From Amycolatopsis sp. NBC_01480 (GTDB lineage Bacteria; Actinomycetota; Actinomycetes; Mycobacteriales; Pseudonocardiaceae): a stretch of 64,000 nt of DNA. Made by a program: the position numbers and the translations under genes. This document shows, one piece after another, positions 57,484 to 64,000 of the stretch (position 1 is the stretch's first letter; the number at the start of each line of letters is the position of its first letter). The stretch lies in contig NZ_CP109442.1 in assembly GCF_036227205.1 (NCBI RefSeq), positions 7,750,001-7,814,000 of the forward strand, read 5' to 3'. Under the pieces are notes generated by a model. That model made no database searches and was not told where the DNA came from. It was given only the letters and a program-made list of their open reading frames with translations.

Positions 57484-58970
57484 GTACCGGTCCCCGCGTG
57501 TATACCGGCCTCGCGCGCCGTGAGCACGCCGGCTGGCTGCTGGGTGTGCAGCCCGGGCAGGCTGCCGCCTGCGTCCTGCTCGCGCTGCCGGTCGTCGCCA
57601 TCCTCTCCGCCGGCGACTTCACCGGCGCTCTCGCGGCCGCGGCCGGGTGCGGACCCGCTATCGCACTGGTCGTCGTGCCCGTACGCGGGCGTCCCGCGGC
57701 CCGCTGGCTGGCGCACCTGCTGCTGTTCCAGGTCGGGATCGCGCTGGGCTGGTCCCGCTGGCAGTCAAAGGCCTCCGCAGGCCACGCCGTCGACCCGGCA
57801 CAGCCGGACCTGCCCGGCACCCTGACACGGCTGCGGTTCCCCGAAGGACCACCGATGCGCGACCTCGGCCGGATCTGCCTGATCCACGACACCGCCGAGG
57901 GCCGCTGGGGAGCCACCGCGAAACTCGTGCACTCCGGGGTCGGGATGCTGTCGGAGGCCCAATGCCAGCAGCTGGCGAACCGGTTGGGGAACCTGCTCGC
58001 GACGCTGGCACACAGTGAGGTCATCGACCGCATGTCGCTGGTGGTCCGCACGGTCCCGGACACCGGCGTCGAGTACGCCGCCTGGTGCGCGTCCCATGAA
58101 GCCCCGGACGTACCCGCGGCTGTCCGCCGCGCGGCCCGGGAACTGGACCGCACCGTCGGGGCGGTATCGGTGCGGCACGAAGTATTCGTCACCTTCACCG
58201 GTCCCGAGGACGCCCTGCGCCGCCCGGCCGCGGCAGCCGGCGGCGGCGTCGACGGACGGGCCGTGGTGCTGTACCGCGTCCTGGACGGGCTCGAGGACAA
58301 ACTCCGTGCACTGGGCGCGCAGCGCATCACGTGGCTCTCCGGTGGCGGCCTGGCCGAAGCGATCCGGACCGGGTTCAACCCGGCGACCGCTGCCAGCCTC
58401 GCGGCCCGGCGCGCCGGTGTTCCGTGGGCTGCGGCCGGTCCGGGCCGGGCGCCGTCACCGACCGCGCGGGTGTACCAGCACGACGGGTTCGCCACCGTGT
58501 CCTACGCGGTCCTGATGCCCGAGGCCGGAACCCTGTTCGGCTCGCTCGGTGGACTGCTCGCCGTACGCACCGCCGGCGAACGACGATCCCTGGCGATCCA
58601 CTACGAAACCCTGTCACCGCGCCGTGCCCGACGTGTTGTACGCGCAGGCCGTTTCCGCGTCGGAGTCGTGCGGGATGTCAAACGCTCCAAGGGATTCAAT
58701 GGCACCGCCGCGGACACCCGTTCTGCCTCCGGCGCCCGCGCGCAGGAAAACGCGGTCGCCGCCGGGCACGGCCTGGTGCGGTTCGCCGTCGCTGCGGCGG
58801 TGTCGGTGCCGGCGGAGTGGGCGGTCGAGGACCACGCGGCGCGGATGGAGAACGACATCGCCGGACGGTTCCAGCTGCTGCGCATGGACCTGGCCCAGGA
58901 CTCCGGGTTCGTGACCGCCGTGCTGCCGGTCGGGATCGGCCTGCCGAAACTGCGCGGAGCCGGACTGTGA
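57480..58970 (+). CDS. SCO6880-family protein (PrgI-like helices plus VirB4 N-terminal-like domain)
   Basis: A 496-residue protein with two N-terminal helices (PGQAAACVLLALPVVAILSA and GPAIALVVVPVRG) like PrgI/TcpE, followed by a soluble domain containing GRICLIHDTAEGRWGATAKL, GMLSEAQCQQLANRLGNLLA and a basic end. This is the SCO6880 family typical of actinomycete conjugation loci. It seems to carry the N-terminal part that VirB4 has in other systems, with the ATPase encoded separately downstream. ATGA/GTGA overlaps at both ends. Confidence 0.8.
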   Translation: MSTGPRVYTGLARREHAGWLLGVQPGQAAACVLLALPVVAILSAGDFTGALAAAAGCGPAIALVVVPVRGRPAARWLAHLLLFQVGIALGWSRWQSKASAGHAVDPAQPDLPGTLTRLRFPEGPPMRDLGRICLIHDTAEGRWGATAKLVHSGVGMLSEAQCQQLANRLGNLLATLAHSEVIDRMSLVVRTVPDTGVEYAAWCASHEAPDVPAAVRRAARELDRTVGAVSVRHEVFVTFTGPEDALRRPAAAAGGGVDGRAVVLYRVLDGLEDKLRALGAQRITWLSGGGLAEAIRTGFNPATAASLAARRAGVPWAAAGPGRAPSPTARVYQHDGFATVSYAVLMPEAGTLFGSLGGLLAVRTAGERRSLAIHYETLSPRRARRVVRAGRFRVGVVRDVKRSKGFNGTAADTRSASGARAQENAVAAGHGLVRFAVAAAVSVPAEWAVEDHAARMENDIAGRFQLLRMDLAQDSGFVTAVLPVGIGLPKLRGAGL

Positions 58971-60499
58971 GCCCCCGACCTCACGAGCGCGACGCCGCGG
59001 AACTGCTGCGTACCTTCGGCGCCACACCACGTCTCGACGCCCCGGCCACGGACCTCGTGCCGCGACGGCGAGAGCGGATCAACCGTCCGGTCGCTCCTCC
59101 CCGCGGGCGCGCCAGGCCCGGGCAGGGCTGGTCTCCGGTGCGGGCGCCCCTGGCGGTCTACCAGGCCAGCACCCACGAGATCGGCGGTCTGTTCCCGCTG
59201 CTGACCGCCAGCCCGCTCCCGGCCGCCGGCGCCCGGATGGGCTACGACGTCAGCTCTGGTGGCGCGTTCTACTGCCACCCGGTCGAATGGGTCCTGGGTG
59301 GCGGCTACGCGACCAACCCCAACATCGTCCTCTTTGGAGAGCCCGGCCGCGGAAAGTCCTCGACTGTCGTCGCGTTCCTGTTTCGCATGCTGAGGTTCGG
59401 CGTTCGCACCTTGATCAGCGGCGATGTGAAAGGCGAATACACCCCGGTCGTCCGGCAGCTCGGCGTGACACCGATCATGCTCGGCGCCGGCTTCAGCGCC
59501 CGTATCAATGCCCTCGACCTCGGTCCCCTGACCGCGCACTGGAACTCCTGGGCTGCTGCCCGGCAGCGCGCGGAACTCGACGGTGTTCTCGGCCGGTGGG
59601 GACAACTGCTCGCCGCGCTGGCCGAGTCCCAGGGCTACGCCCCGACCGTTACCGACGAAGCTGCTATCGCCGCGGTCCTGCACCGCCTGGTCGGAGCCAC
59701 CGACGGCGCGAGCCGGCTGCGGCCGATCACCATCCCCGACGTGCATCGTGGGCTTGCCGACCCGGACGAGCAGCTGTGGCGAGGCCTGCGTTACGCCGAC
59801 CGTCGCCAGTTCCTTGACCAGCTGCGCGCGATCACCGACGCGCTCGCCAACCTGATCTCGGGACCGTTGGCCGGACTCTTCGACGCCGCGACCAACGTCG
59901 CCCTCGACTGGAACGCCCCCGTGCAGAGCATGGATCTGTCTCGGTTGCGGTCCCGCGGTGACACCGCCGTCGCCGTCGCCCTCACGTGCCTGGGCGCATG
60001 GTCGTCACTGGCTACGGATCTGCGCAGTGACGGGCAGATTCGTATCGTCGTCCGCGACGAAGTGTGGCGCCAGCTGCGCCTCGGAACCCGCGCGGTCGCC
60101 ACCATCGACGCCGAGCTCCGCCTCTCCCGGCTGGAGCAAACCATCCAAATCCTGGTCCTGCACAAGCTTTCCGACCTCCTGTCGGTCGGCGCCACCGGTT
60201 CCCAGGCCGTCGCGATCGCCAAGGACCTCATCGCCCTCTGCTCGACTCGCGTCCTGTTCGGACAGTCGACCCGGGTCGCCGACGAACTTGCCGCCGCCCT
60301 CGCCCTGACCGTGCCGGAGCAGCAGCGCCTCGCCGGATCGGTCAACGAACGCCGCGGACGTGCGCTCTGGAAAACCGAGAACCATCCAGCCCACGTCGTT
60401 CAAACCGTGCTGTCCAGCTTCGAAAAACGGCTCTTCGACACCAACGCACAACTCCGCCCGAGGAATGTTACTGGAACACGTGAGGGACGTCATGGCTAG
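58967..60499 (+). CDS. VirB4-like conjugation ATPase
   Basis: A 510-residue P-loop ATPase (TraC/VirB4 C-terminal type). Walker A IVLFGEPGRGKSSTVVAFLF near residue 128, then TLISGDVKGEYTPVVRQLGV, and Walker B IRIVVRDEVWRQLRLG near 362, followed by the ILVLHKLSDLLSVGATGS sensor region. The N-terminal VirB4 domain is missing and is apparently supplied by the SCO6880-family neighbour. GTG overlaps that gene's stop. The final codons overlap the next ATG. Confidence 0.85.
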   Translation: MSPRPHERDAAELLRTFGATPRLDAPATDLVPRRRERINRPVAPPRGRARPGQGWSPVRAPLAVYQASTHEIGGLFPLLTASPLPAAGARMGYDVSSGGAFYCHPVEWVLGGGYATNPNIVLFGEPGRGKSSTVVAFLFRMLRFGVRTLISGDVKGEYTPVVRQLGVTPIMLGAGFSARINALDLGPLTAHWNSWAAARQRAELDGVLGRWGQLLAALAESQGYAPTVTDEAAIAAVLHRLVGATDGASRLRPITIPDVHRGLADPDEQLWRGLRYADRRQFLDQLRAITDALANLISGPLAGLFDAATNVALDWNAPVQSMDLSRLRSRGDTAVAVALTCLGAWSSLATDLRSDGQIRIVVRDEVWRQLRLGTRAVATIDAELRLSRLEQTIQILVLHKLSDLLSVGATGSQAVAIAKDLIALCSTRVLFGQSTRVADELAAALALTVPEQQRLAGSVNERRGRALWKTENHPAHVVQTVLSSFEKRLFDTNAQLRPRNVTGTREGRHG

Positions 60500-61004
60500 C
60501 AGCCGTATCCGCTTGCAACCGCTGTCCACCTTCTGGCACCTCGAACAGGAGGTGTATGTCGGCTGGGACGAGCCGTTGCAAACCTACTTCGCCCAGGTTT
60601 TCAACGGAACGGACGAACACGGGGAGGACCGCCTGACTGTCGACGTCGGCAATGCGATCGGCGAAGTCACCAACCCCGGAGGAGTCATCGCCGCAGTTCG
60701 GCCGTACGCCCAGATTCCGGACGAACTTGGCGAATTGCTCAACGTCAGCCGCGTCTCGACGACGCAGACCTACACGGACTTGCGGCCAGATGCCCGAATA
60801 TATCAACGTGAACGCTCTCTCGAGTCTGAGCTGAACCGGTTGTACGGACCTGAAGGCAGGGGCGCCGGACTCACCCACGCCGCCGACCAGACACAGGAAA
60901 ACGCCGAATTGTTAGGCAACGATGTGGACACTACGGCGGACGAAACGTGGTTCGAAGACCCGCCCGCTGACGACCAGGTTTTCCACTCAGGACTCGGGAC
61001 CTAG
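60492..61004 (+). CDS. Conjugation-operon protein with DPPAD...GLGT tail, copy A
   Basis: A 170-residue soluble protein, IRLQPLSTFWHLEQEVYVGW ... EVTNPGGVIAAVRPYAQIPD, related along its N-terminal 85 residues to the 266-residue protein two genes downstream (VGWD, VIAAVRPYA(Q/E)IPD(E/D)LGELL). Both end in EDPPAD then GLGT. Its ATG lies inside the last codons of the VirB4-like gene. No named family. It may be a relaxosome partner or an exported substrate, and the shared tail could be a secretion or docking signal (inference). Confidence 0.6.
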   Translation: MASSRIRLQPLSTFWHLEQEVYVGWDEPLQTYFAQVFNGTDEHGEDRLTVDVGNAIGEVTNPGGVIAAVRPYAQIPDELGELLNVSRVSTTQTYTDLRPDARIYQRERSLESELNRLYGPEGRGAGLTHAADQTQENAELLGNDVDTTADETWFEDPPADDQVFHSGLGT

Positions 61005-61047
61005 CGGTACGGCGGGAATCCGCCGACCGATGCGAGGGAGATTAGCG

Positions 61048-61224
61048 ATGGACTACTACGAGGAAGAACAGTCGATTCGACAAGAGGCAGCAGATGAGCG
61101 CGGAGGCGAGGTGCGAAGAGAACTCGAGGACCGCGAACGCGAGCAGCGCATCGAGGAAGAACAGCGAGCCGAAGACGATCGTCTAGCCGAGGCCGAGGAT
61201 CACGGCCAGATCCTCGGGTACTGA
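61048..61224 (+). CDS. 58-residue charged helical protein
   Basis: Composed almost wholly of a Glu/Arg-rich helix (VRRELEDREREQRIEEEQRA) ending GQILGY. ATG with AGGGAG upstream. Probably a small coiled-coil partner of the conjugation proteins; no family. Confidence 0.55.
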   Translation: MDYYEEEQSIRQEAADERGGEVRRELEDREREQRIEEEQRAEDDRLAEAEDHGQILGY

Positions 61225-61261
61225 CAATGCCGACCCGAACACGACGGCGCGCGGGATGAAC

Positions 61262-61370
61262 CCGCCGTGCGGAAAGCTCCCGTTCGCCACCAACGCCCAA
61301 CTCCGGCGTCCACCGGCGGCCCGGCACACCCGCGACGGAGAGGACCACAGCCATGGCTGACAGCCGGTTC
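61262..61370 (+). repeat. Duplicated 3' end of the VirB4-like gene
   Basis: CACCAACGC(C/A)CAACTCCG and flanking bases at 61291-61310 correspond to the VirB4-like 3' end (60437-60456, reading TNAQLRPR there), followed in both places by an ATGGCTRACAGCCG-like start of the tail-bearing gene. The segment is non-coding here, so it marks the duplication boundary. Confidence 0.6.
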
Positions 61371-62153
61371 CGCCTGCAACCCCACAACTCGACCATGTTC
61401 CCCGCCCGCGAGATCTACGTCGGCTGGGACAACGTCCTGCACACCTACTACGCCCACGTCATCGACGGAAACGACGACGACGGTGAAGAACGTCGAACTG
61501 TTGACCTCGGCGGCGACATCGCCGAGATCACCCAACCCAGCTCCGTCATCGGCGCTGTTCGGCCTTATGCCGAGATTCCCGACGATCTGGGCGAGCTGCT
61601 GACCATCAGCCGTGTCGCGAACACCGCTATGGGCACCGATTTGCGCACCGAGACCCAGATGGACGAAGGTCGGCGGCGCACTGAGCAGACCCGGGGAGCT
61701 CTCTACACCCCCTTCGGATTCATCACGACCCTGACCCAGGACGACGTCGACCCCGTCCTCGCCGAGTACGGCTGGACCGCCAGCCACGTCCACATAGCAG
61801 AGCGGGGCCACATCGAGACGTACCGCCGCGCCGATCAGGAACTCGTCCTGCCCTGGGGCTCGCCCGGCGAGCCCTACCCCGAACATCTGCTGAGCCCGAT
61901 CCGCATCGACGGCCGCCCCCACAGCGTGAGCTCCCAGCTCGATCTTGACAGGGCCCTGACCGAGAGCGGCCCGGATTCGCACGGCCTGACTTCCGATCGT
62001 GACGAACGCATCGAGGGCCTGGACGACGAGCTTTCCTCCGATCACGAAGAAACGCTGACAGCTGGCCAAGGAGCCGGCAATGAGTCGGACAGCTGGTGGA
62101 CCGAGGACCCGCCCGCCGACGAGAACGGGATCCACTTAGGACTGGGGACCTGA
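61353..62153 (+). CDS. Conjugation-operon protein with DPPAD...GLGT tail, copy B
   Basis: A 266-residue homologue of the 60492 product, with a 100-residue insertion after the shared N-terminal part (PFGFITTLTQDDVDPVLAEY, VLPWGSPGEPYPEHLLSPIR) before the tail WWTEDPPADENGIHLGLGT. A tandem duplication with later growth of copy B, or shrinkage of copy A, is the simplest history. Function unknown; the pairing within the type IV operon suggests substrates or accessory factors. Confidence 0.6.
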   Translation: MADSRFRLQPHNSTMFPAREIYVGWDNVLHTYYAHVIDGNDDDGEERRTVDLGGDIAEITQPSSVIGAVRPYAEIPDDLGELLTISRVANTAMGTDLRTETQMDEGRRRTEQTRGALYTPFGFITTLTQDDVDPVLAEYGWTASHVHIAERGHIETYRRADQELVLPWGSPGEPYPEHLLSPIRIDGRPHSVSSQLDLDRALTESGPDSHGLTSDRDERIEGLDDELSSDHEETLTAGQGAGNESDSWWTEDPPADENGIHLGLGT

Positions 62154-62156
62154 ACC

Positions 62157-63281
62157 GTGTCCCGCCCCAGCACCAACCTGGTCGCCATCGCCGCGGCCGC
62201 CGTCGCCTTGGTAGGCCCGCCGGCGGGCGTGCTCGGCGCGGCGGCCGTCGCCGCATCGCAAGCCACCACCGGGACGCTGCTGCTCGGCTGCTCCGACGGC
62301 GGCCCCGGCGGCGGCACCCAGCAGATCGACCGGAGCGTGCTGGACGCGGACGCGATGGACATCGCCCGCACCATCGTCGACGTGGTCCGCCAACGGGTCC
62401 TGCCGCGGCGGGCCGCGGTCCTGGCCGTCGCGACCGGGCTGGTCGAGTCCGGGCTGCGCAACCTCGACTACGGCGACCGGGACTCCCTCGGCGTATTCCA
62501 GCAACGCCCGTCCCAGGGCTGGGGGACCCGCGCGCAGATCCTCGACCCGGTCCACGCTACGAACAGCTTCCTCGACCACCTCATCGTGATCCCCGGCTGG
62601 GCCACGATGCGACCCGGTGCCGCCGAACAAGCCGTGCAGCGCAGCGGCTTTCCCGAACGCTACGCACCTCGCGAACAACAAGCCGCCGACATCGTCACGA
62701 AGTTCTGGACCGGTCCCGACAACCCGACGCCGCCACCGGCAGGTGGTACCGAGCCGGTCGCGGCGACCCCGAGCTGCCCGGACCACGGCGCCTCCGACCT
62801 CCCCCTGCCGCCCGGCGGGTTCGACCCGCACCAGCTCCCGCCCGGGTTCACGCTCCCGGCGGACCCGCGCCAGGCCACCGCAGTGTCGTTCGCGTTGGCG
62901 CAGCTGGGAAAGCCCTACGTGTGGGGCGGGAAAGGCCCGCACTCCTATGACTGCTCCGGGCTGATGCTCGCCGCCTGGGCGGCGGCGGGCGTCGCCATTC
63001 CCGCCGGCACCGTGAGCCAGATCCACGCCGGGCACGCCGTCCCCGACGTTGCGCACGCCCAGCCGGGAGATCTGTTATTCACCGCCGGAGCGCTCGGCAC
63101 CGCGGCCGTTCCGCGGCACGTCGGCATGTACGCCGGCCACGATGTGATCGTCGACGCCTACGACGAGAAGCACGGGATCATCCTCGAGCCCTTAGCCGGC
63201 TGGAGCGGCCACATCGTGGCGATCCGGCGGATCGCCGACCCCAGCACGCCCTCCCCGTCACCTGGAGGGAGCCCGCCATGA
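62157..63281 (+). CDS. NlpC/P60 cell-wall hydrolase of the conjugation system
   Basis: A 374-residue exported protein: N-terminal helix (NLVAIAAAAVALVGPPAGVL), a region resembling lytic-transglycosylase-like domains (VLAVATGLVESGLRNLDYGD, SLGVFQQRPSQGWG with the catalytic-type Glu in GLVESGL), a Pro-rich linker, and a C-terminal NlpC/P60 domain (FALAQLGKPYVWGGKGPHSY, DCSGLMLAAW, then PRHVGMYAGHDVIVDAY). Cys near 265 and His near 320 are the catalytic pair. Cell-wall opening enzymes of this double type (VirB1-like) accompany Gram-positive conjugation. GTG start 3 nt after the previous stop. Confidence 0.9.
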   Translation: MSRPSTNLVAIAAAAVALVGPPAGVLGAAAVAASQATTGTLLLGCSDGGPGGGTQQIDRSVLDADAMDIARTIVDVVRQRVLPRRAAVLAVATGLVESGLRNLDYGDRDSLGVFQQRPSQGWGTRAQILDPVHATNSFLDHLIVIPGWATMRPGAAEQAVQRSGFPERYAPREQQAADIVTKFWTGPDNPTPPPAGGTEPVAATPSCPDHGASDLPLPPGGFDPHQLPPGFTLPADPRQATAVSFALAQLGKPYVWGGKGPHSYDCSGLMLAAWAAAGVAIPAGTVSQIHAGHAVPDVAHAQPGDLLFTAGALGTAAVPRHVGMYAGHDVIVDAYDEKHGIILEPLAGWSGHIVAIRRIADPSTPSPSPGGSPP

Positions 63282-63339
63282 CGATCACCATTCGGTGGCT
63301 GGCGCCGTTTCCTCCTCGTCCGGGAGGGAGCGGACCACC

Positions 63340-64000
63340 GTGTCCCGCACTCGCACCGACGCCGCGGGCACGGACCGCGACGTCGTCCTCATGGCCCTTG
63401 CCGTCGGCGCGGTCGCCATCCTCGTCGGCCTCGCCGCCGCGCTCGTCGCCGCGACGGCCCTCACCACCGGCCTGACCACCGGCACCTGGGCATGGCCACC
63501 CACGCACGGCTGGCTACCCGTGGCCGGCCACATCGTCCTCGACCCCGCACGGCCAGCCCATGCACTTCCGCAGCCCTGGGCCGACGGGGTGTCCGGACAC
63601 GAACTTGCCTTCTACGTCAACTTCTCCGCCATCGTCCTGGTCGCCGCCGGTCTCACCAGCGGCGTCTCGATCCCCGCGTGGCGGCGCCTCGGCCCCACCG
63701 AACCCGGCCACGCCACCCACCGCCAGATCCGCACCAACCTGTCCACCGCCGCCGCGCGGAAGTCCGCCGCCTGGACCCGGCCCGACCTCACCAAAGCCGA
63801 GCGAAGGCGTGCCCCGATCGAAGAGATCGCGGTCCCGCTGCACCTCGGCCCACATCGGGAACGCCTCGTCACCTCGCTGGAAACACCGACCGGGACGATC
63901 GCCCCGACCCGCTCGGGTAAGTCCCGCACCGACCTGGCGCACAAGATGCTCGCCGCGCCGGCCGCGCTCTTCGCCTCCACCACGAAGGACGACCTCGCCG
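63340..64000 (+). CDS. VirD4/TraD-like coupling protein (5' part)
   Basis: The frame is open to the window end, giving the first 220 residues. Two membrane helices (LMALAVGAVAILVGLAAALV and NFSAIVLVAAGLTSGVSI) are followed by a cytosolic part with the P-loop TGTIAPTRSGKSRTDLAHKM near residue 193 and the start of the ASTTKDDL segment, as in TraG/VirD4 coupling proteins. GTG has GGGAGGGAG 10 nt upstream. It links a relaxase-bound DNA strand to the channel (known role); the relaxase is expected further right. Confidence 0.85.
   Translation, partial: MSRTRTDAAGTDRDVVLMALAVGAVAILVGLAAALVAATALTTGLTTGTWAWPPTHGWLPVAGHIVLDPARPAHALPQPWADGVSGHELAFYVNFSAIVLVAAGLTSGVSIPAWRRLGPTEPGHATHRQIRTNLSTAAARKSAAWTRPDLTKAERRRAPIEEIAVPLHLGPHRERLVTSLETPTGTIAPTRSGKSRTDLAHKMLAAPAALFASTTKDDLA

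Noticed and set aside
63278..63475. 65-codon ORF starting with ATGA overlap after the NlpC/P60 gene
   Set aside because: Overlaps the better supported coupling-protein start (GGGAGGGAG, GTG 63340) and gives a Pro/Ser/Arg-rich peptide.

Overview
The window is high-GC DNA with frequent GTG starts, chains of genes overlapping by ATGA or GTGA, WhiB and XRE regulators and 6-deoxysugar genes. This points to an actinomycete, most likely a member of the Pseudonocardiales such as Amycolatopsis (inferred from gene content and style). Coding is dense except for a few marked gaps.

Region 1 (1-11640) is the edge of a natural-product cluster. A plus-strand operon encodes a sugar 2,3-dehydratase, a 14-helix exporter, a flavin N-oxygenase, a PLP sugar aminotransferase, a C-methyltransferase and a 3,5-epimerase. 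This is the EvaA-EvaB-EvaC-EvaD set that makes TDP-epi-vancosamine-type branched 3-aminosugars, plus the kind of N-oxygenase that turns the amine into a nitroso or nitro group (evernitrose, kijanose). A glycosyltransferase faces it across a strong terminator. The next three genes (IclR regulator, medium-chain oxidoreductase, alpha/beta hydrolase) all carry frameshifts, deletions or stops. The 4-ketoreductase and early TDP-sugar genes are not here, so the cluster continues to the left.

Region 2 (11941-30363) is an integrative element in the 3' end of a tRNA-Leu(GAG) gene. Its integrase is a large serine recombinase, unusual for a tRNA target. Joining the two ends on paper gives a 48-bp attP with perfect 12-bp inverted arms. 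The minus-strand operon int / 54-aa gene / FtsK-like TraA / DUF2637 membrane protein / small membrane protein / WhiB / HTH resembles an actinomycete integrative conjugative element that moves double-stranded DNA. A plus-strand chain of small zinc-binding and HTH genes follows. A visibly AT-richer cargo block (24.4-29.5 kb) holds an AlbA_2 protein, two unknown genes and a PtuA/PtuB-like ATPase plus HNH nuclease pair, so it is probably an anti-phage module. The right end carries two att-like sites about 700 bp apart, with a ParB-like gene between them.

Region 3 (30364-46400) starts with the tRNA terminator that the element displaced. It holds a tyrosine recombinase between two related AbrB-like genes and an IS3 element nested in an IS481 element. 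Next come a hairpin cluster and a primase/polymerase-like replication protein antisense to a HTH gene. A minus-strand operon follows with a KASIII-like protein lacking the usual Cys, a TetR-like HTH, a cupin and a MetE-like zinc protein. Three exported proteins (a protein ending in LPVTG, an L,D-transpeptidase and an S53 protease) and an unknown coiled-coil protein complete it.

Region 4 (47019-64000) has a 1700-residue Roco protein (about forty leucine-rich repeats, Roc GTPase, COR), an XRE-like regulator, and a plus-strand type IV secretion/conjugation operon: ParA-like ATPase, VirB2-like, VirB8-like and VirB6-like proteins, SCO6880-family protein, VirB4-like ATPase, two duplicated proteins with the same C-terminal tail, an NlpC/P60 hydrolase, and the start of a VirD4/TraD coupling protein that runs off the window. 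Regions 3 and 4 may together be a second, larger conjugative element next to the same tRNA-Leu; this is inference.
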